Source of the DNA: JAGOMX01 sp041738135
GTDB taxonomy: Bacteria > Pseudomonadota > Alphaproteobacteria > JAGOMX01
Assembly (NCBI GenBank): GCA_041738135.1
Contig: JBGSQK010000009.1
Location: 1-55,005 of the forward strand
Length of the DNA stretch: 55,005 nt
Reading direction: 5' to 3'
Position numbers and translations under genes: made by a program. Shown in pieces: positions 17,965 to 27,083 of the stretch; positions within the stretch are counted from its first letter, which is position 1, and each line of letters begins with the position of its first letter. The notes beneath the pieces are model-generated. The model was not told the origin of the DNA. It made no database searches and saw only the letters and a program-made list of their open reading frames with translations.

Positions 17965-18825
17965 TTAAGCTGATTTAAGCAGCAAAGTCGCCCATTCGCC
18001 AATGATTTTTTCCTCTAAAAGCTCAAATCCATTCTCTTCATAAGTCCTTTGCACTAAATCTTTTTGCTCTACCAACAGGCCTGATAGAATCAGTTTGCCC
18101 ATAGGAGTGATGTTACTTTTCATCTCGGGCGCCAAAGAACACAGAGGCTGAGCTAATATATTGGCAACGATCAACGAAAATGGTGAAACTTCTTCCAAGA
18201 CCGGATGCTTAAAGCCATCCCCATGCAGTGTATGTACGAGCGTGCCAACACCATTGTCGATACAGTTCTGCCAAGCCATCATGGCTGAATCTTCGTCAAT
18301 ATCACTGGCCCATACTTCCCGTTTCCACAGCTTTGCCATAGCAATAGCCAGAATGGCTGTGCCACAACCCAGATCTAATATGTTAGCGCCTGATTCTGGT
18401 TGCTCAAGGCTAGCAATCATCTCTAAACACCCACGTGTGGTTGCATGTTCACCTGTACCAAAAGCCAGCGAAGCATCCACTTGAATGGGAATCAAAGAAT
18501 CATCATTAGAGCTAGGCAAATGCGATCCATGAATAAAGAATCCACCTATGGTCATAGCTGGGAAAGATTTGCGATTTTCAGACAACCAATCCGTGTCAGG
18601 AAGCTGAATCATTTCAATTTCAGGCCGCTTTATTTCAAACGAGTCGGTGATTTCAAATATCTGCTCCTGAGTTGCCTCTGAAGGCTCTTCAGTCAAAATA
18701 ATCTTAATAGTCCAAGCGGATTTATCCTCAGACTCAAAAATCAAAAGGGTTTCAAAGATCTCGCTCAACACATCCTGACAGGCGGTGGGGGACGATCTTG
18801 GTAATTCAAACTCCAATTGCCACAT
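17965..18825 (-). CDS. prmA: Ribosomal protein L11 methyltransferase
   Basis: The 286-residue SAM-dependent enzyme trimethylates ribosomal protein L11. Visible motifs are FGTGEHATT, ILDLGCGTAILAIA and VANILAQPL, all PrmA signatures. The ATG at 18825 is chosen because AAAGGAG lies upstream and the family begins near this point; the longer reading adds 25 residues without homology. It diverges from trmL. Confidence 0.93.
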   Translation of the reverse strand: MWQLEFELPRSSPTACQDVLSEIFETLLIFESEDKSAWTIKIILTEEPSEATQEQIFEITDSFEIKRPEIEMIQLPDTDWLSENRKSFPAMTIGGFFIHGSHLPSSNDDSLIPIQVDASLAFGTGEHATTRGCLEMIASLEQPESGANILDLGCGTAILAIAMAKLWKREVWASDIDEDSAMMAWQNCIDNGVGTLVHTLHGDGFKHPVLEEVSPFSLIVANILAQPLCSLAPEMKSNITPMGKLILSGLLVEQKDLVQRTYEENGFELLEEKIIGEWATLLLKSA

Positions 18826-18887
18826 AAATAGTACTCCTTTACTCGTTTTGGGCTTGCGCATCACTAACATTCTGGTAAAACGATGCC

Positions 18888-19349
18888 ATGAGACTTGCAC
18901 TATATCAACCAGAAATAGCCCAAAATACAGGAACCTTGATGCGTCTGGGTGCCTGCCTTGGTTTTCCGATTCATATGATCGAACCTATGGGTTTTATCAT
19001 GAATGACAGAAAAATGAAACGTTCTGGTATGGATTATATGGAGAAAGTCGAAATGACCCGCCATACCTGCTGGAATGCCTTTCAAGAAGCTATGACTGGC
19101 AAGCGTATTATTCTCTTATCGCCACAGGCAGAATGTAGCTACATAGAATTTCAATTCCAAGCGGACGACATACTTTTACTGGGAAGAGAAAGCGATGGAG
19201 TGCCTGATCATGTACGGCAAGCATGTACTCATTCCGTTTGTATACCAATGGTTCCAGGGTGTCGCTCCATTAATGTGGCCATAGCAGGTGCTCTTGTGGT
19301 GGGCGAGGCCTTAAGACAAACCCATCAATTTCAAGGAGAACAAAAATGA
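18888..19349 (+). CDS. trmL: tRNA (cytidine/uridine-34-2'-O)-methyltransferase
   Basis: The 153-residue SPOUT-class enzyme methylates the wobble ribose of tRNA-Leu isoacceptors. Signature segments are LYQPEIAQNTGTLMRLGACLG at the N-terminus, LLLGRESDGVP, and the knot motif IPMVPGCRSINVAIAGALV. It overlaps hemF by four bases (ATGA). Confidence 0.92.
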   Translation: MRLALYQPEIAQNTGTLMRLGACLGFPIHMIEPMGFIMNDRKMKRSGMDYMEKVEMTRHTCWNAFQEAMTGKRIILLSPQAECSYIEFQFQADDILLLGRESDGVPDHVRQACTHSVCIPMVPGCRSINVAIAGALVVGEALRQTHQFQGEQK

Positions 19350-20230
19350 GCCAACCAGCACTTGCAATTCACGAGCCATACCAATCCTCTGAAGAACAAA
19401 AACAACGTGCCGCCTCTTGGTTCATGGAATTAAGAGACCAAATTTGTGCTGAATTTGAAAAGATCGAACAAGAGTTTGCGGGCAGTGACAAACCCGCAGG
19501 CAAGTTTGAATTCAGTTCATGGGAGCGCGAAGAACATAAGGATGGCGGTGGAGGCACCATGGGCATCATGCGAGGCCGGGTCTTTGAAAAGGTGGGTGTA
19601 AACATCTCAGCGGTCCACGGAGAGTTCGCCCCCGAGTTTGCCAAATCCATTCCCGGCGCTGACATCAATCCAAATTTCTGGGCCTCAGGCATTTCTTTAG
19701 TGGCACACATGCACTCGCCTCTGGTTCCCGCGGTGCACATGAACACCAGGCACATCGTCACAGAAAAATCCTGGTTTGGCGGCGGCGCAGATATGACGCC
19801 TTTCTACCCACAAGAACAAGATACAAATGATTTCCATACTTCTTTTAAAGAAGCCTGCGACAAGCACAATCCATCTTACTACCCAGAATTTAAAGCCTGG
19901 TGCGATAAATATTTTTATCTACCCCATCGTCAGGAACCCAGAGGTATTGGCGGCATATTTTACGATAATCTAAACACCTCCCAATGGGAATCAGACTTCG
20001 CTTTTACCCAGGATGTGGGACGAGCTTTTCTAAATATTTACCCCCAAATCGTCAGGCGACATATGTTTGAATCTTGGACACCAGAACAACGCAAGCACCA
20101 ACTACAAAGGCGAGGTCGTTACGTAGAATTCAACCTTTTATACGACAGAGGAACGTTGTTCGGACTTAAAACCGGCGGAAATACGGAAGCCATATTGATG
20201 TCCTTGCCACCTGTAGTAGAATGGCATTAG
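19346..20230 (+). CDS. hemF: Oxygen-dependent coproporphyrinogen III oxidase
   Basis: The 294-residue cytosolic enzyme decarboxylates coproporphyrinogen III with molecular oxygen in haem synthesis. Clear family motifs include WFGGGADMTPFY, PRGIGGIFYDNL and the C-terminal RGRYVEFNLLYDRGTLFGLKT. It indicates an aerobic lifestyle. Translation is coupled to trmL. Confidence 0.95.
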   Translation: MSQPALAIHEPYQSSEEQKQRAASWFMELRDQICAEFEKIEQEFAGSDKPAGKFEFSSWEREEHKDGGGGTMGIMRGRVFEKVGVNISAVHGEFAPEFAKSIPGADINPNFWASGISLVAHMHSPLVPAVHMNTRHIVTEKSWFGGGADMTPFYPQEQDTNDFHTSFKEACDKHNPSYYPEFKAWCDKYFYLPHRQEPRGIGGIFYDNLNTSQWESDFAFTQDVGRAFLNIYPQIVRRHMFESWTPEQRKHQLQRRGRYVEFNLLYDRGTLFGLKTGGNTEAILMSLPPVVEWH

Positions 20231-20262
20231 TAAATTGAATTATTAAACCTGCCGCCAGTTGT

Positions 20263-20381
20263 GTCATTCCCGCGAAGGCGGGAATCCAGCGCAAATGGGC
20301 GGCAAAGCCGCTGCTATATAGACTATTTTGAATCGCTTCGCTCTACCTCTTGCGCTGGATACCCGCCTGCGCGGATATGAC
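20263..20381. repeat. Dispersed palindromic repeat, family B copy 1
   Basis: A roughly 119-bp imperfect palindrome starts GTCATTCCCGCG and ends with the near reverse complement GCGGATATGAC. Inner segments ATCCAGCGCAA and TTGCGCTGGAT also pair. Related copies lie at 49033-49151 and, more diverged, 23501-23649. It fills the gap between hemF and the rcdA-like gene. Confidence 0.8.
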
Positions 20382-20421
20382 ATGTGTGGGCAGAAGTAAT
20401 GATTAGTCATGCTAGGAGAGG

Positions 20422-20820
20422 TTAGCTGTTTTCTTTTTCCATGTCCTCAAGCCTTAATAACCTGAGATAGAGATTGCGCGTCTTTGTGAGTAACTCTCTG
20501 AGTTCAAGGGGCAGGGGGTAAGGACTGTTGGCAACACTGTCTTCTATGCAATTGAGTTCTGCACTTAAGTGGGGACTCGGTTTGTGGAGTTTAAGGTAAT
20601 CTGTTCCGCAAGTAGCTCGATGCATCAAAAGCCAAGCAATAACTTCTGTCAGACGAGTTGTGACGCGGGTAATTTCGGACGAGATATGCAGGCTGTAATC
20701 AGGGGATAAGGAATTTAAATCGTTCGTGGCCTGATTGTTCATATAGATCCGGCTTTCCTGCAACAGGGCTAGTGCTTCTTGGTAAAACTTATCGATAAAA
20801 GCTCGATCTGGGGCCGTCAT
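20422..20820 (-). CDS. rcdA: DUF1465 protein, RcdA-like
   Basis: The 132-residue helical protein matches DUF1465, the family of Caulobacter RcdA, an adaptor that helps ClpXP degrade CtrA and other substrates. The recognisable core includes FYQEALALLQESRIYMN, ITRVTTRLTEVIAWLLMHRA and a C-terminal RNLYLRLLRLE. A role in regulated proteolysis is inferred from the family; whether CtrA is present in this organism cannot be seen here. It diverges from cmk. Confidence 0.75.
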   Translation of the reverse strand: MTAPDRAFIDKFYQEALALLQESRIYMNNQATNDLNSLSPDYSLHISSEITRVTTRLTEVIAWLLMHRATCGTDYLKLHKPSPHLSAELNCIEDSVANSPYPLPLELRELLTKTRNLYLRLLRLEDMEKENS

Positions 20821-20922
20821 GGACTTTTATATCTCTTTAATTTATACATATAGTCACTTTATGATAGACGAATGCTATTAATTTTCCGTATATGTAATGG
20901 TATGTAGTTTAAGGACATCACG

Positions 20923-21558
20923 ATGATCATTACTGTCGATGGCCCCAGTGGGTCTGGTAAAGGCACGCTTTCTCGTAAAATAGCGGCTCATTACAATCTA
21001 GCTTTTTTAGATACGGGGCTGTTGTACCGTGCTGTGGCAGAACAGGCTCTGAATGAAGGATACGAGCCTGAAGATTTAGAGCACATCACTTATATCGCAA
21101 GGAATCTTCATGGGGTTTCTCTTGAGAAAGAAAAGCTGCGCAGTGATCAAGTGGCCATTATGGCATCCAAGGTTGCTGTTATTCCTGAAGTGCGGCAAGC
21201 GTTGTTGGATTATCAACGTGACTATGCCAATAACCCTCCAGGAGATAAAAAAGGTGTAGTTTTAGATGGGCGTGATACGGGTACAACTATTTGTCCAAAT
21301 GCGGATGTAAAGTTCTATTTAACCTCAGCTGTGGAGGTTCGAGCGGACCGTCGACAGAAAGAGTTGCAGAAATTAGGAATCAAGAGTATATATAGCGAAG
21401 TCTTGAGTGATATGATCGCTCGGGATAAGCGAGATTCGACGAGGGATATTAGCCCTTTGAGACCCGCGGCAGATGCACATATTATTGATACTTCGGAAAA
21501 AAGCAGTGAAGAAGTGTTCGCACTTGCGACACAATTTATTGATTCCTTGGCGCGATAA
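20923..21558 (+). CDS. cmk: Cytidylate kinase
   Basis: The 211-residue enzyme phosphorylates CMP and dCMP. It shows the P-loop GPSGSGKGT (7-15), the substrate region LDTGLLYRA, and DGRDTGTTI. It lies 71 bases upstream of rpsA, the common cmk-rpsA pairing. Confidence 0.95.
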   Translation: MIITVDGPSGSGKGTLSRKIAAHYNLAFLDTGLLYRAVAEQALNEGYEPEDLEHITYIARNLHGVSLEKEKLRSDQVAIMASKVAVIPEVRQALLDYQRDYANNPPGDKKGVVLDGRDTGTTICPNADVKFYLTSAVEVRADRRQKELQKLGIKSIYSEVLSDMIARDKRDSTRDISPLRPAADAHIIDTSEKSSEEVFALATQFIDSLAR

Positions 21559-21629
21559 AGCATTTGAATACTAACTTACCTATCTTGAGTCTTCATGGTG
21601 AAGTACTAAGATTTAACAAGGGAAAAACG

Positions 21630-23381
21630 ATGACTAATATGCAAAATAATATGGCATCCACAGCGATGGCAGGCGAAAGCTTTGCTGAGCTATTAGCTGC
21701 AAGTGCCGTATGCGCGGTTAAAATTGAAGGAACCGTTGTACAAGGAACCGTGATCGGTATCGATAATGATATCGTTACAATCGATGTGGGTTTAAAATCT
21801 GAAGGCCGCGTATCTTTGCGCGAATTCGCCGCAGCCGGCACAAAAGCTGAGCTAAAGCCTGGCGATAAAATTGAAGTTTATGTAGAGCGCATGGAAGACC
21901 GTGATGGTCTCGTGCAGCTGAGCCGTGAAAAGGCCCGTCGTGAAGAGTCTTGGGTTGACCTCGAAAAGGCATTCCAAAACAACGAGCGTGTTAACGGTGT
22001 TATGTTTGGCAAGGTTAAGGGTGGTTTCACCGTTGATCTGGGTGGCGCCATTGCGTTCCTACCAGGCAGTCAAGTGGACGTACGTCCTATCCGTGATGTG
22101 GATCCCCTCATGGGCATCGAGCAACCATTCCAGATCCTGAAGATGGATCGCGCCCGTGGCAACATCGTTGTTTCACGTCGTGCCGTAATGGAAGAATCTC
22201 GTACAGAAGCGCGCGGTGAGATCATTGCGAATCTGGGCGAAGGTCAAGTACTTGACGGTATTGTGAAGAATATTACAGACTACGGTGCGTTCATCGATTT
22301 GGGTGGCGTTGACGGTCTGTTGCACGTAACTGACATCTCATGGCGCCGAGTCAATCATCCTTCTGATGTGTTGCATGTGGGTCAAAAGATTAAGGTTCAA
22401 GTGATTCGCTTTAACTCAGAAACTCAGCGTATTTCGCTGGGCATGAAGCAGCTGGAAGATGATCCTTGGAAGGGCATTGAAGCTAAGTATCCTGTAGAAG
22501 CAGCGCTTGAAGGTGCTGTGACGAACATCACTGACTACGGTGCATTCATTGAGATCGAAGATGGCGTTGAAGGTCTTGCTCACGTTTCCGACATGAGCTG
22601 GACAAAGAAGGGCGCGCATCCAAGTCAATTCGTATCCGTTGGCCAGAAGGTCAAGGTTAAGGTGCTTAGCATTGATTCCGACAAGCGTCGTATCGCTTTG
22701 GGAATGAAGCAGTGCATTGAAAACCCATGGGAAGCCCTCTTGAAGAACTTCAAGGTTGGCGAAGAGCATGAAGGCGAGATCAAGAACATTACTGAATTTG
22801 GTCTTTTCGTGTCCATGACAGATGATATTGACGGCATGGTTCACATGTCCGACATTTCATGGGACAAGTCCGGCGACCAAGCGATCAAGGCATTCGAGAA
22901 GGGCCAAAAAGTTAAGGTTAAGATCCTTGACATTGATCCTGATAAGGAACGCGTTGTGCTTGGCATCAAGCAACTAGAAAATGATCCATTCCTGGAAGGT
23001 CTAGATGCTTTGGTGAAGGGTTCTGTAGTGACGTGCGAAGTAACTGGCATCCAAGAAGCTGGTATCGATGTGAAGATCGGCGAGATCACCTCATTCATCC
23101 GCAAGGCTGAATTGGCGAAGGATCGCGAAGAACGCCGCACAGACCGTTTTGCCGTCGGCGAAAAGGTTGACGCGAAGGTTACTTCCGTAGATCAAAAAGC
23201 TCGTCGCGTAAACCTGTCCATCAAGGCACGTGAAATCGACGAGAAGAACAAGATCATGGACGAATACGGCTCAACCGACAGCGGCGCCAGCTTGGGAGAT
23301 ATCCTAGGTGCAGCATTGTCATCGGCTAAAGAACGTAAAGAAAAAGAATCCGCTTCTAGCAAGAAGAAGGCTGATAAGTAA
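21630..23381 (+). CDS. rpsA: 30S ribosomal protein S1
   Basis: The 583-residue protein has six S1 RNA-binding repeats, seen through recurring segments such as ITDYGAFIDLGGVDGLLHVTDISW. It anchors mRNA on the 30S subunit during initiation. The ATG at 21630 follows AAGGGAAAAA; the longer reading adds 22 residues that do not fit the family. Codon use is more biased than in neighbouring genes, as expected for high expression. Confidence 0.96.
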   Translation: MTNMQNNMASTAMAGESFAELLAASAVCAVKIEGTVVQGTVIGIDNDIVTIDVGLKSEGRVSLREFAAAGTKAELKPGDKIEVYVERMEDRDGLVQLSREKARREESWVDLEKAFQNNERVNGVMFGKVKGGFTVDLGGAIAFLPGSQVDVRPIRDVDPLMGIEQPFQILKMDRARGNIVVSRRAVMEESRTEARGEIIANLGEGQVLDGIVKNITDYGAFIDLGGVDGLLHVTDISWRRVNHPSDVLHVGQKIKVQVIRFNSETQRISLGMKQLEDDPWKGIEAKYPVEAALEGAVTNITDYGAFIEIEDGVEGLAHVSDMSWTKKGAHPSQFVSVGQKVKVKVLSIDSDKRRIALGMKQCIENPWEALLKNFKVGEEHEGEIKNITEFGLFVSMTDDIDGMVHMSDISWDKSGDQAIKAFEKGQKVKVKILDIDPDKERVVLGIKQLENDPFLEGLDALVKGSVVTCEVTGIQEAGIDVKIGEITSFIRKAELAKDREERRTDRFAVGEKVDAKVTSVDQKARRVNLSIKAREIDEKNKIMDEYGSTDSGASLGDILGAALSSAKERKEKESASSKKKADK

Positions 23382-23403
23382 GCTTTCTGAATTTTTCGAA
23401 GAC

Positions 23404-23434
23404 AAAACCCCGTCGGAAACGACGGGGTTTTTTT
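23404..23434 (+). terminator. Intrinsic terminator of cmk-rpsA
   Basis: A GC-rich stem ACCCCGTC/GACGGGGT with loop GGAAAC is followed by seven or more T residues, about 22 bases after the rpsA stop. It is the clearest intrinsic terminator in the window. Confidence 0.95.
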
Positions 23435-23500
23435 GTGGATACAAGAGTGAATGAAGGTGTTTCGCTGACTTAAAATTGTGGGTAATCACTCACCAAATAC

Positions 23501-23649
23501 CGTCATCCAGAGCAGCATAAAGCATAGCGTTGCTGCGTGGGATCCAGCGCAATAGTGTGAGCGCATGCGAACTCGATCGTAATTTAATACGGAGCCGCAA
23601 GCGGCACATTACATGCTGGATGGCACGCCCTAAAGGGCTCTCCATGACG
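23501..23649. repeat. Dispersed palindromic repeat, family B copy 2 (diverged)
   Basis: The copy begins CGTCATCCAG and ends TCCATGACG, with inner GATCCAGCGCAA and TGCTGGAT segments like the other family B copies. The flanks are related but the middle is different, so it is a diverged member or close relative. It takes up much of the 386-base gap between rpsA and the CBS gene, which otherwise holds only the terminator and AT-rich spacer. Confidence 0.65.
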
Positions 23650-23767
23650 GGGATTATAAACTGTTTGAATTCAGAACGTTAATTAACCCATAATTTGCCC
23701 TCCATTCACCCTTCCTTAATATTTCTGCGTTACACTAATACTATAACAATGGTATGGAGTACAGATT

Positions 23768-24220
23768 ATGCAAACAACGCTTGATGTATTGATTGAAGGC
23801 AAGGGGGCCAATGTTGTCCATGCCAAACCCACAGATACAGTCTATGAATGCGTCCATAAGATGACCGAAGCCCGTATCGGAGGCTTGCTCATTATGGACG
23901 GCAATAATATCATGGGCATGTTTACAGAGCGTGATCTAATGGTTGCAGTGGTTTCAGCAGAATTGGATCCCAAGACAACCAAGGTATCCAAAGTTATGAA
24001 TAAAGAAGTGATCTGCGTAGAGCCCGATACCACCACAGAAGAGGCCATGGCCATCATGACAGAAAAGCGTGTGAGGCATCTGCCCGTTATCGTAGATTCG
24101 AAACTGATGGGTTTGATTTCAATCGGCGACGTAACCAAATGGCTCAGCTCAAGCCATCACAGACAAACCCAGGAAATCGATGAGCTTATCCGCTATATCC
24201 ATGGTAGTTACAGCGCGTAA
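23768..24220 (+). CDS. Two-CBS-domain protein
   Basis: The 150-residue protein consists of a tandem pair of CBS domains (about 8-65 and 75-135, with MFTERDLMVAVV and LMGLISIGDVTKW). Such stand-alone pairs bind adenine nucleotides and act as energy sensors or inosine-monophosphate-dehydrogenase-like regulators. The partner is unknown. Its stop lies one base from the stop of the converging P450 gene. Confidence 0.88.
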   Translation: MQTTLDVLIEGKGANVVHAKPTDTVYECVHKMTEARIGGLLIMDGNNIMGMFTERDLMVAVVSAELDPKTTKVSKVMNKEVICVEPDTTTEEAMAIMTEKRVRHLPVIVDSKLMGLISIGDVTKWLSSSHHRQTQEIDELIRYIHGSYSA

Positions 24221-24221
24221 A

Positions 24222-25586
24222 TTATTTCCGATGACTGACCATCATTTCTTCCACACCACCTGGCCAAGCGGTAAGGCCATAGAGTGTTTTTCTTTCCCGC
24301 CCTGGCATCAAGGTGAGTTTATATTTGGGTAACAGCACTGCTAGCGTTACGACGGCTTCCAAGTAAGCAAAGTTCATGCCGATACACAGGCGGTTTCCAC
24401 CGCCGAAGGGTACGTAGGCGTATTGTTCTGATTGCCCCCAACGATGCTCACGGAACCGTTCTGGGTTAAAGCATTCCGGATTGTCCCAGTATTTTGCGTT
24501 GCGGTTGGTTGCTATGTAATGCAAGCCTATGTCGGTGTTCGCTGGGATTGTGAAACCAGCGATTTGATCTTCCTCAATGCTAATGCGGCTTACATAGGGT
24601 ACAGGTGTTTGTAGTCGGAGAGCTTCTTGAAAGACCATTTTTGTATAGGTTAGTTGATTGGCGGTTTCAAAAGTAATAGTTTTGTCGCCAATTACACTGC
24701 TGATCTCCTCTAGGATTTTATCTTCTACTTCTGGGTGTAAGGAAAAATACATATAAAGTGCATTGATGGTGGATGCAGTTGTATCGTGACCGGCTATTAA
24801 ATAAATGATCATGTCGCCTATAAGGCTTTTAGTCATTTCGTCGCCTTGAAAGCTTTCCTTGAAAAATTTTAATAAATGATTGAGCAGGTCATCATAAGTC
24901 TTCGATGACAATTCTCGTTGTTTGATGATTTCAAGGGACGTATCATGAACGTACGCAATACTTTCCTTATGTTTGCGACGATCAGCAGTTGGCAAAAGCC
25001 AACGTAATCCAAGAAGCGATTGTCCTTTTCTATTTATTTGATCGAGAGATTCTTTCATTTGATAATGAAAGGTTTTAAAGTCCAGGTTGCAATCAACGAA
25101 GAGATTGTAGAGCATATTTTTTAAAGTAAGGGATCCCATCAGCTCTTTAATTACGATGGGTTTTCCTGAACGGGCCGAATCTTCATAAATGACTATGACT
25201 TCTTCCGTATACTCAACCATTCTGGGTACATAAGCCGCAAGCGCTGATGGCAAAAAACTGGGTGTCGCTACTTTCCGGTTTTTTTTCCAAAACTCAAAGT
25301 CAGGGGTAAAAAATATGTTGTTACTGTTGTAGGTTAATTTAAAAACTTCCTTAACAACGGGATTTGAGCTATTTTTTGGGTAGTTGGTGAAATTATCATG
25401 CAATACATGTTTTATGATAACGGGATCTCTTGTTACTATTGATCTAAATGGAAAGATTTGAAGAAATGTATCGCCATACTTTTCATGATATTTGTTCTGA
25501 GTTCCTAGAAAATCACTTTGAAAGTCCCTAATAGTTTTCAGTTTAGATTCAACGTGAACTTCTGGTATTTTCATTGTCTTATCCAT
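24222..25586 (-). CDS. Cytochrome P450
   Basis: The 454-residue haem mono-oxygenase has all core motifs: I-helix AGHDTT (265-270), ExxR (E321-R324), the PERF-type segment NPERF, and the haem loop FGGGNRLCIG with thiolate C401. There is no N-terminal membrane anchor, so it should be soluble. The substrate is not predictable from sequence. Its start overlaps the preceding small cysteine-rich gene by eight bases, so the two are translationally coupled. No ferredoxin or reductase gene is adjacent. P450s are uncommon in reduced endosymbiont genomes, which makes transfer possible. Confidence 0.93.
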   Translation of the reverse strand: MDKTMKIPEVHVESKLKTIRDFQSDFLGTQNKYHEKYGDTFLQIFPFRSIVTRDPVIIKHVLHDNFTNYPKNSSNPVVKEVFKLTYNSNNIFFTPDFEFWKKNRKVATPSFLPSALAAYVPRMVEYTEEVIVIYEDSARSGKPIVIKELMGSLTLKNMLYNLFVDCNLDFKTFHYQMKESLDQINRKGQSLLGLRWLLPTADRRKHKESIAYVHDTSLEIIKQRELSSKTYDDLLNHLLKFFKESFQGDEMTKSLIGDMIIYLIAGHDTTASTINALYMYFSLHPEVEDKILEEISSVIGDKTITFETANQLTYTKMVFQEALRLQTPVPYVSRISIEEDQIAGFTIPANTDIGLHYIATNRNAKYWDNPECFNPERFREHRWGQSEQYAYVPFGGGNRLCIGMNFAYLEAVVTLAVLLPKYKLTLMPGRERKTLYGLTAWPGGVEEMMVSHRK

Positions 25587-25881
25587 TTATCTGCGCCCCT
25601 GAGTAAGGGCATGTTTTTGACCCGTCAGAATCAGCTGAAGAGGCTTCCTTGCCCATGTAAGGGCAACCTTTACCCTCATTATCCATAAGCCCAATAAAAT
25701 GTTTGTAAAGATCAGCCAGCTCGTCTTCGGTCATCTGGAGTGTTATTTCCCCGATTCCTTTACAGGTATCACAATCCTTGGCTAATTTTTCATCGGGTTC
25801 CGCATCCGGCGATTCTTGGCAAGCAGGGCAATTGATGGGATAGCTATATATGCCATCCTTTTCTTGAAGATCTGAGTTCAT
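25579..25881 (-). CDS. Small cysteine-rich protein coupled to the P450
   Basis: I do not recognise this 100-residue protein. It has a zinc-ribbon-like double CxxC (C18-x2-C21 and C37-x2-C40), an acidic helical middle, and two C-terminal CPY(M/S)G repeats (C73 and C91). Three cysteines are followed by proline, the Cys-Pro pattern used by haem-regulatory motifs. Its eight-base overlap with the P450 start suggests a partner role such as haem delivery, electron transfer or regulation; all of these are inference. Confidence 0.75.
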   Translation of the reverse strand: MNSDLQEKDGIYSYPINCPACQESPDAEPDEKLAKDCDTCKGIGEITLQMTEDELADLYKHFIGLMDNEGKGCPYMGKEASSADSDGSKTCPYSGAQING

Positions 25882-26308
25882 CTGGTTTGTTACCTTCTAT
25901 TACGAAGCTTATAGATTCACTCTATATTATATGCATAAAATATATGTTCTTTCTAATCATATTTCGGCAAGCAATTTTAAAAAAAATCACTAGTTCCATC
26001 ATCAGAGCAAAATAAAGTATGCTCATAAGTCGAATAAAACTGTCTCAAAGGCAACATCTTAGCTTTATGTGTTTTTGTTTAAAGGATCACTAGACAAAAA
26101 AACTCAATTTTCTTAAAAAAAACATTCACTAATACTACTCTAAACCCTTTTTCATAGATTTAACGCTTCCTAAAGAGCTCTCTGTAATCCTTTGTGTGCA
26201 AGCCTCTTGCCGTGTATACATGAATAAAAAGGTTAATTTGACAGCATAAGTTAAATAATTGTAATTTTTTATTGACAAATCATATTGTTATGATTATATT
26301 ATGCTTAA
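25882..26308. other. AT-rich gene-free stretch
   Basis: This upstream region of the cysteine-rich/P450 pair is very AT-rich and has stop codons in all frames. I see no RNA gene or repeat in it. It probably contains the promoter of the minus-strand pair, but no convincing box can be singled out. Confidence 0.5.
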
Positions 26309-26740
26309 GGGTAAGAGATGGAACTCTTCCCCTCGTGTACACAAAAACGAAAGGCATCCGGCGTTTGGGCCCCCGCGTAACCCAAGCAAGTCTGGAAATG
26401 AGCGGCGCGGTGAGCAAGTAAGGGATATGGTATGTAAAGTGCCATATCTACCGTACGGTTAATGCAAAAAGGTGACGAGGAAGGTATCCCTATAAGCCAA
26501 AAACAACCTAAAAAATCCAACCGGTGGAAGCCCAGATGAAAATCGAAGCTTCCACCACGTTATAAAGGAAGAGAGGGCAAAAGTGGCCCACTTAACTGAG
26601 TAAAAAGGGTATAAATGGTAGTATAAGAAAAAGGATCAACGCAGACAGCTTTATTAAATAGCTGGCTAAGCGTTCTAGAAAGTCATGAGAGCAAAGTTTG
26701 CTAAACGGCTGTGAAGTCCGGCAAAATCGCTGTCTTAGTA
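26309..26740 (+). ncRNA. Group II intron-like RNA remnant without a maturase gene
   Basis: From about 26335 (GTGTAC) the sequence resembles the 5' domains of a bacterial group II intron: a run of short conserved blocks (CGAAAGGCATCCGGCG, CCCGCGTAACCCAAGCAAG, TCTGGAAATGAGCGGC, GGTGAGCAAG) and stems such as GATATGG/CCATATC (26424-26450) and GGTGGAAG/CTTCCACC. At 26685 an ATG opens a nine-codon frame (MRAKFAKRL) where an intron protein would start, then stops. No reverse transcriptase frame and no domain V hairpin are visible, so it looks ORF-less and 3'-truncated. A hairpin at 26309-26332 lies just upstream. Identification rests on pattern memory; another structured RNA is possible. Confidence 0.5.
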
Positions 26741-26785
26741 TTCTCGAAATATATTAATCAGGTTATAATACAGTTTAAGCCTAAC

Positions 26786-26903
26786 CCGTCATTGCGAGCC
26801 CCTCTTGGGGCGCGGCAATCCACTTTGGTGTGGCCGTTATTCATCAGTAAATTGCAGCAAAGAAAGTAGATTGCCACGCCCCAAGAGGGGCTCGCAATGA
26901 CGG
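26786..26903. repeat. Dispersed palindromic repeat, family A copy 1
   Basis: The 118-bp element starts CCGTCATTGCGAGCCCCTC and ends with its reverse complement. Arms of about 33 bases pair almost perfectly around a variable middle. Copies lie at 52171-52284 and 53316-53428. A further right-end fragment CTCGCAATGACGGG follows near 26955, suggesting a nested or partial second copy. Confidence 0.9.
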
Positions 26904-27049
26904 ATTGGGGCCTTCATTTTGTTAAAATTCACCCCCATTTTGGGTGTTGAGTTACTCGCAATGACGGGCGTAGTGTTAACTATTTGATTGCCTGAGTAAT
27001 AGCTTCGCACTTGATAGCCATAAATACTCAAAATTTGGTTGGGGTGGTG

Positions 27050-27066
27050 CCCGGCTCAAGGCCGGG
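27050..27066. repeat. GC-rich hairpin downstream of sspB
   Basis: A 6-bp stem CCCGGC/GCCGGG closes the loop TCAAG, within the wider GGTGCCCGGCTCAAGGCC pattern seen as REP-like units in many bacteria. It sits just beyond the sspB stop and may terminate sspB transcription, though no U-tract follows. Confidence 0.55.
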
Positions 27067-27083
27067 TCCAAAAGACTAGAAAA

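Noticed and set aside
26305..26520. A 71-codon minus-strand frame in the intron-like region
   Set aside because: It lies across the structured RNA, has no ribosome binding site and no recognisable protein features.
26837..27031. A 64-codon minus-strand frame
   Set aside because: It is made mostly of the family A repeat and its nested right-end fragment.
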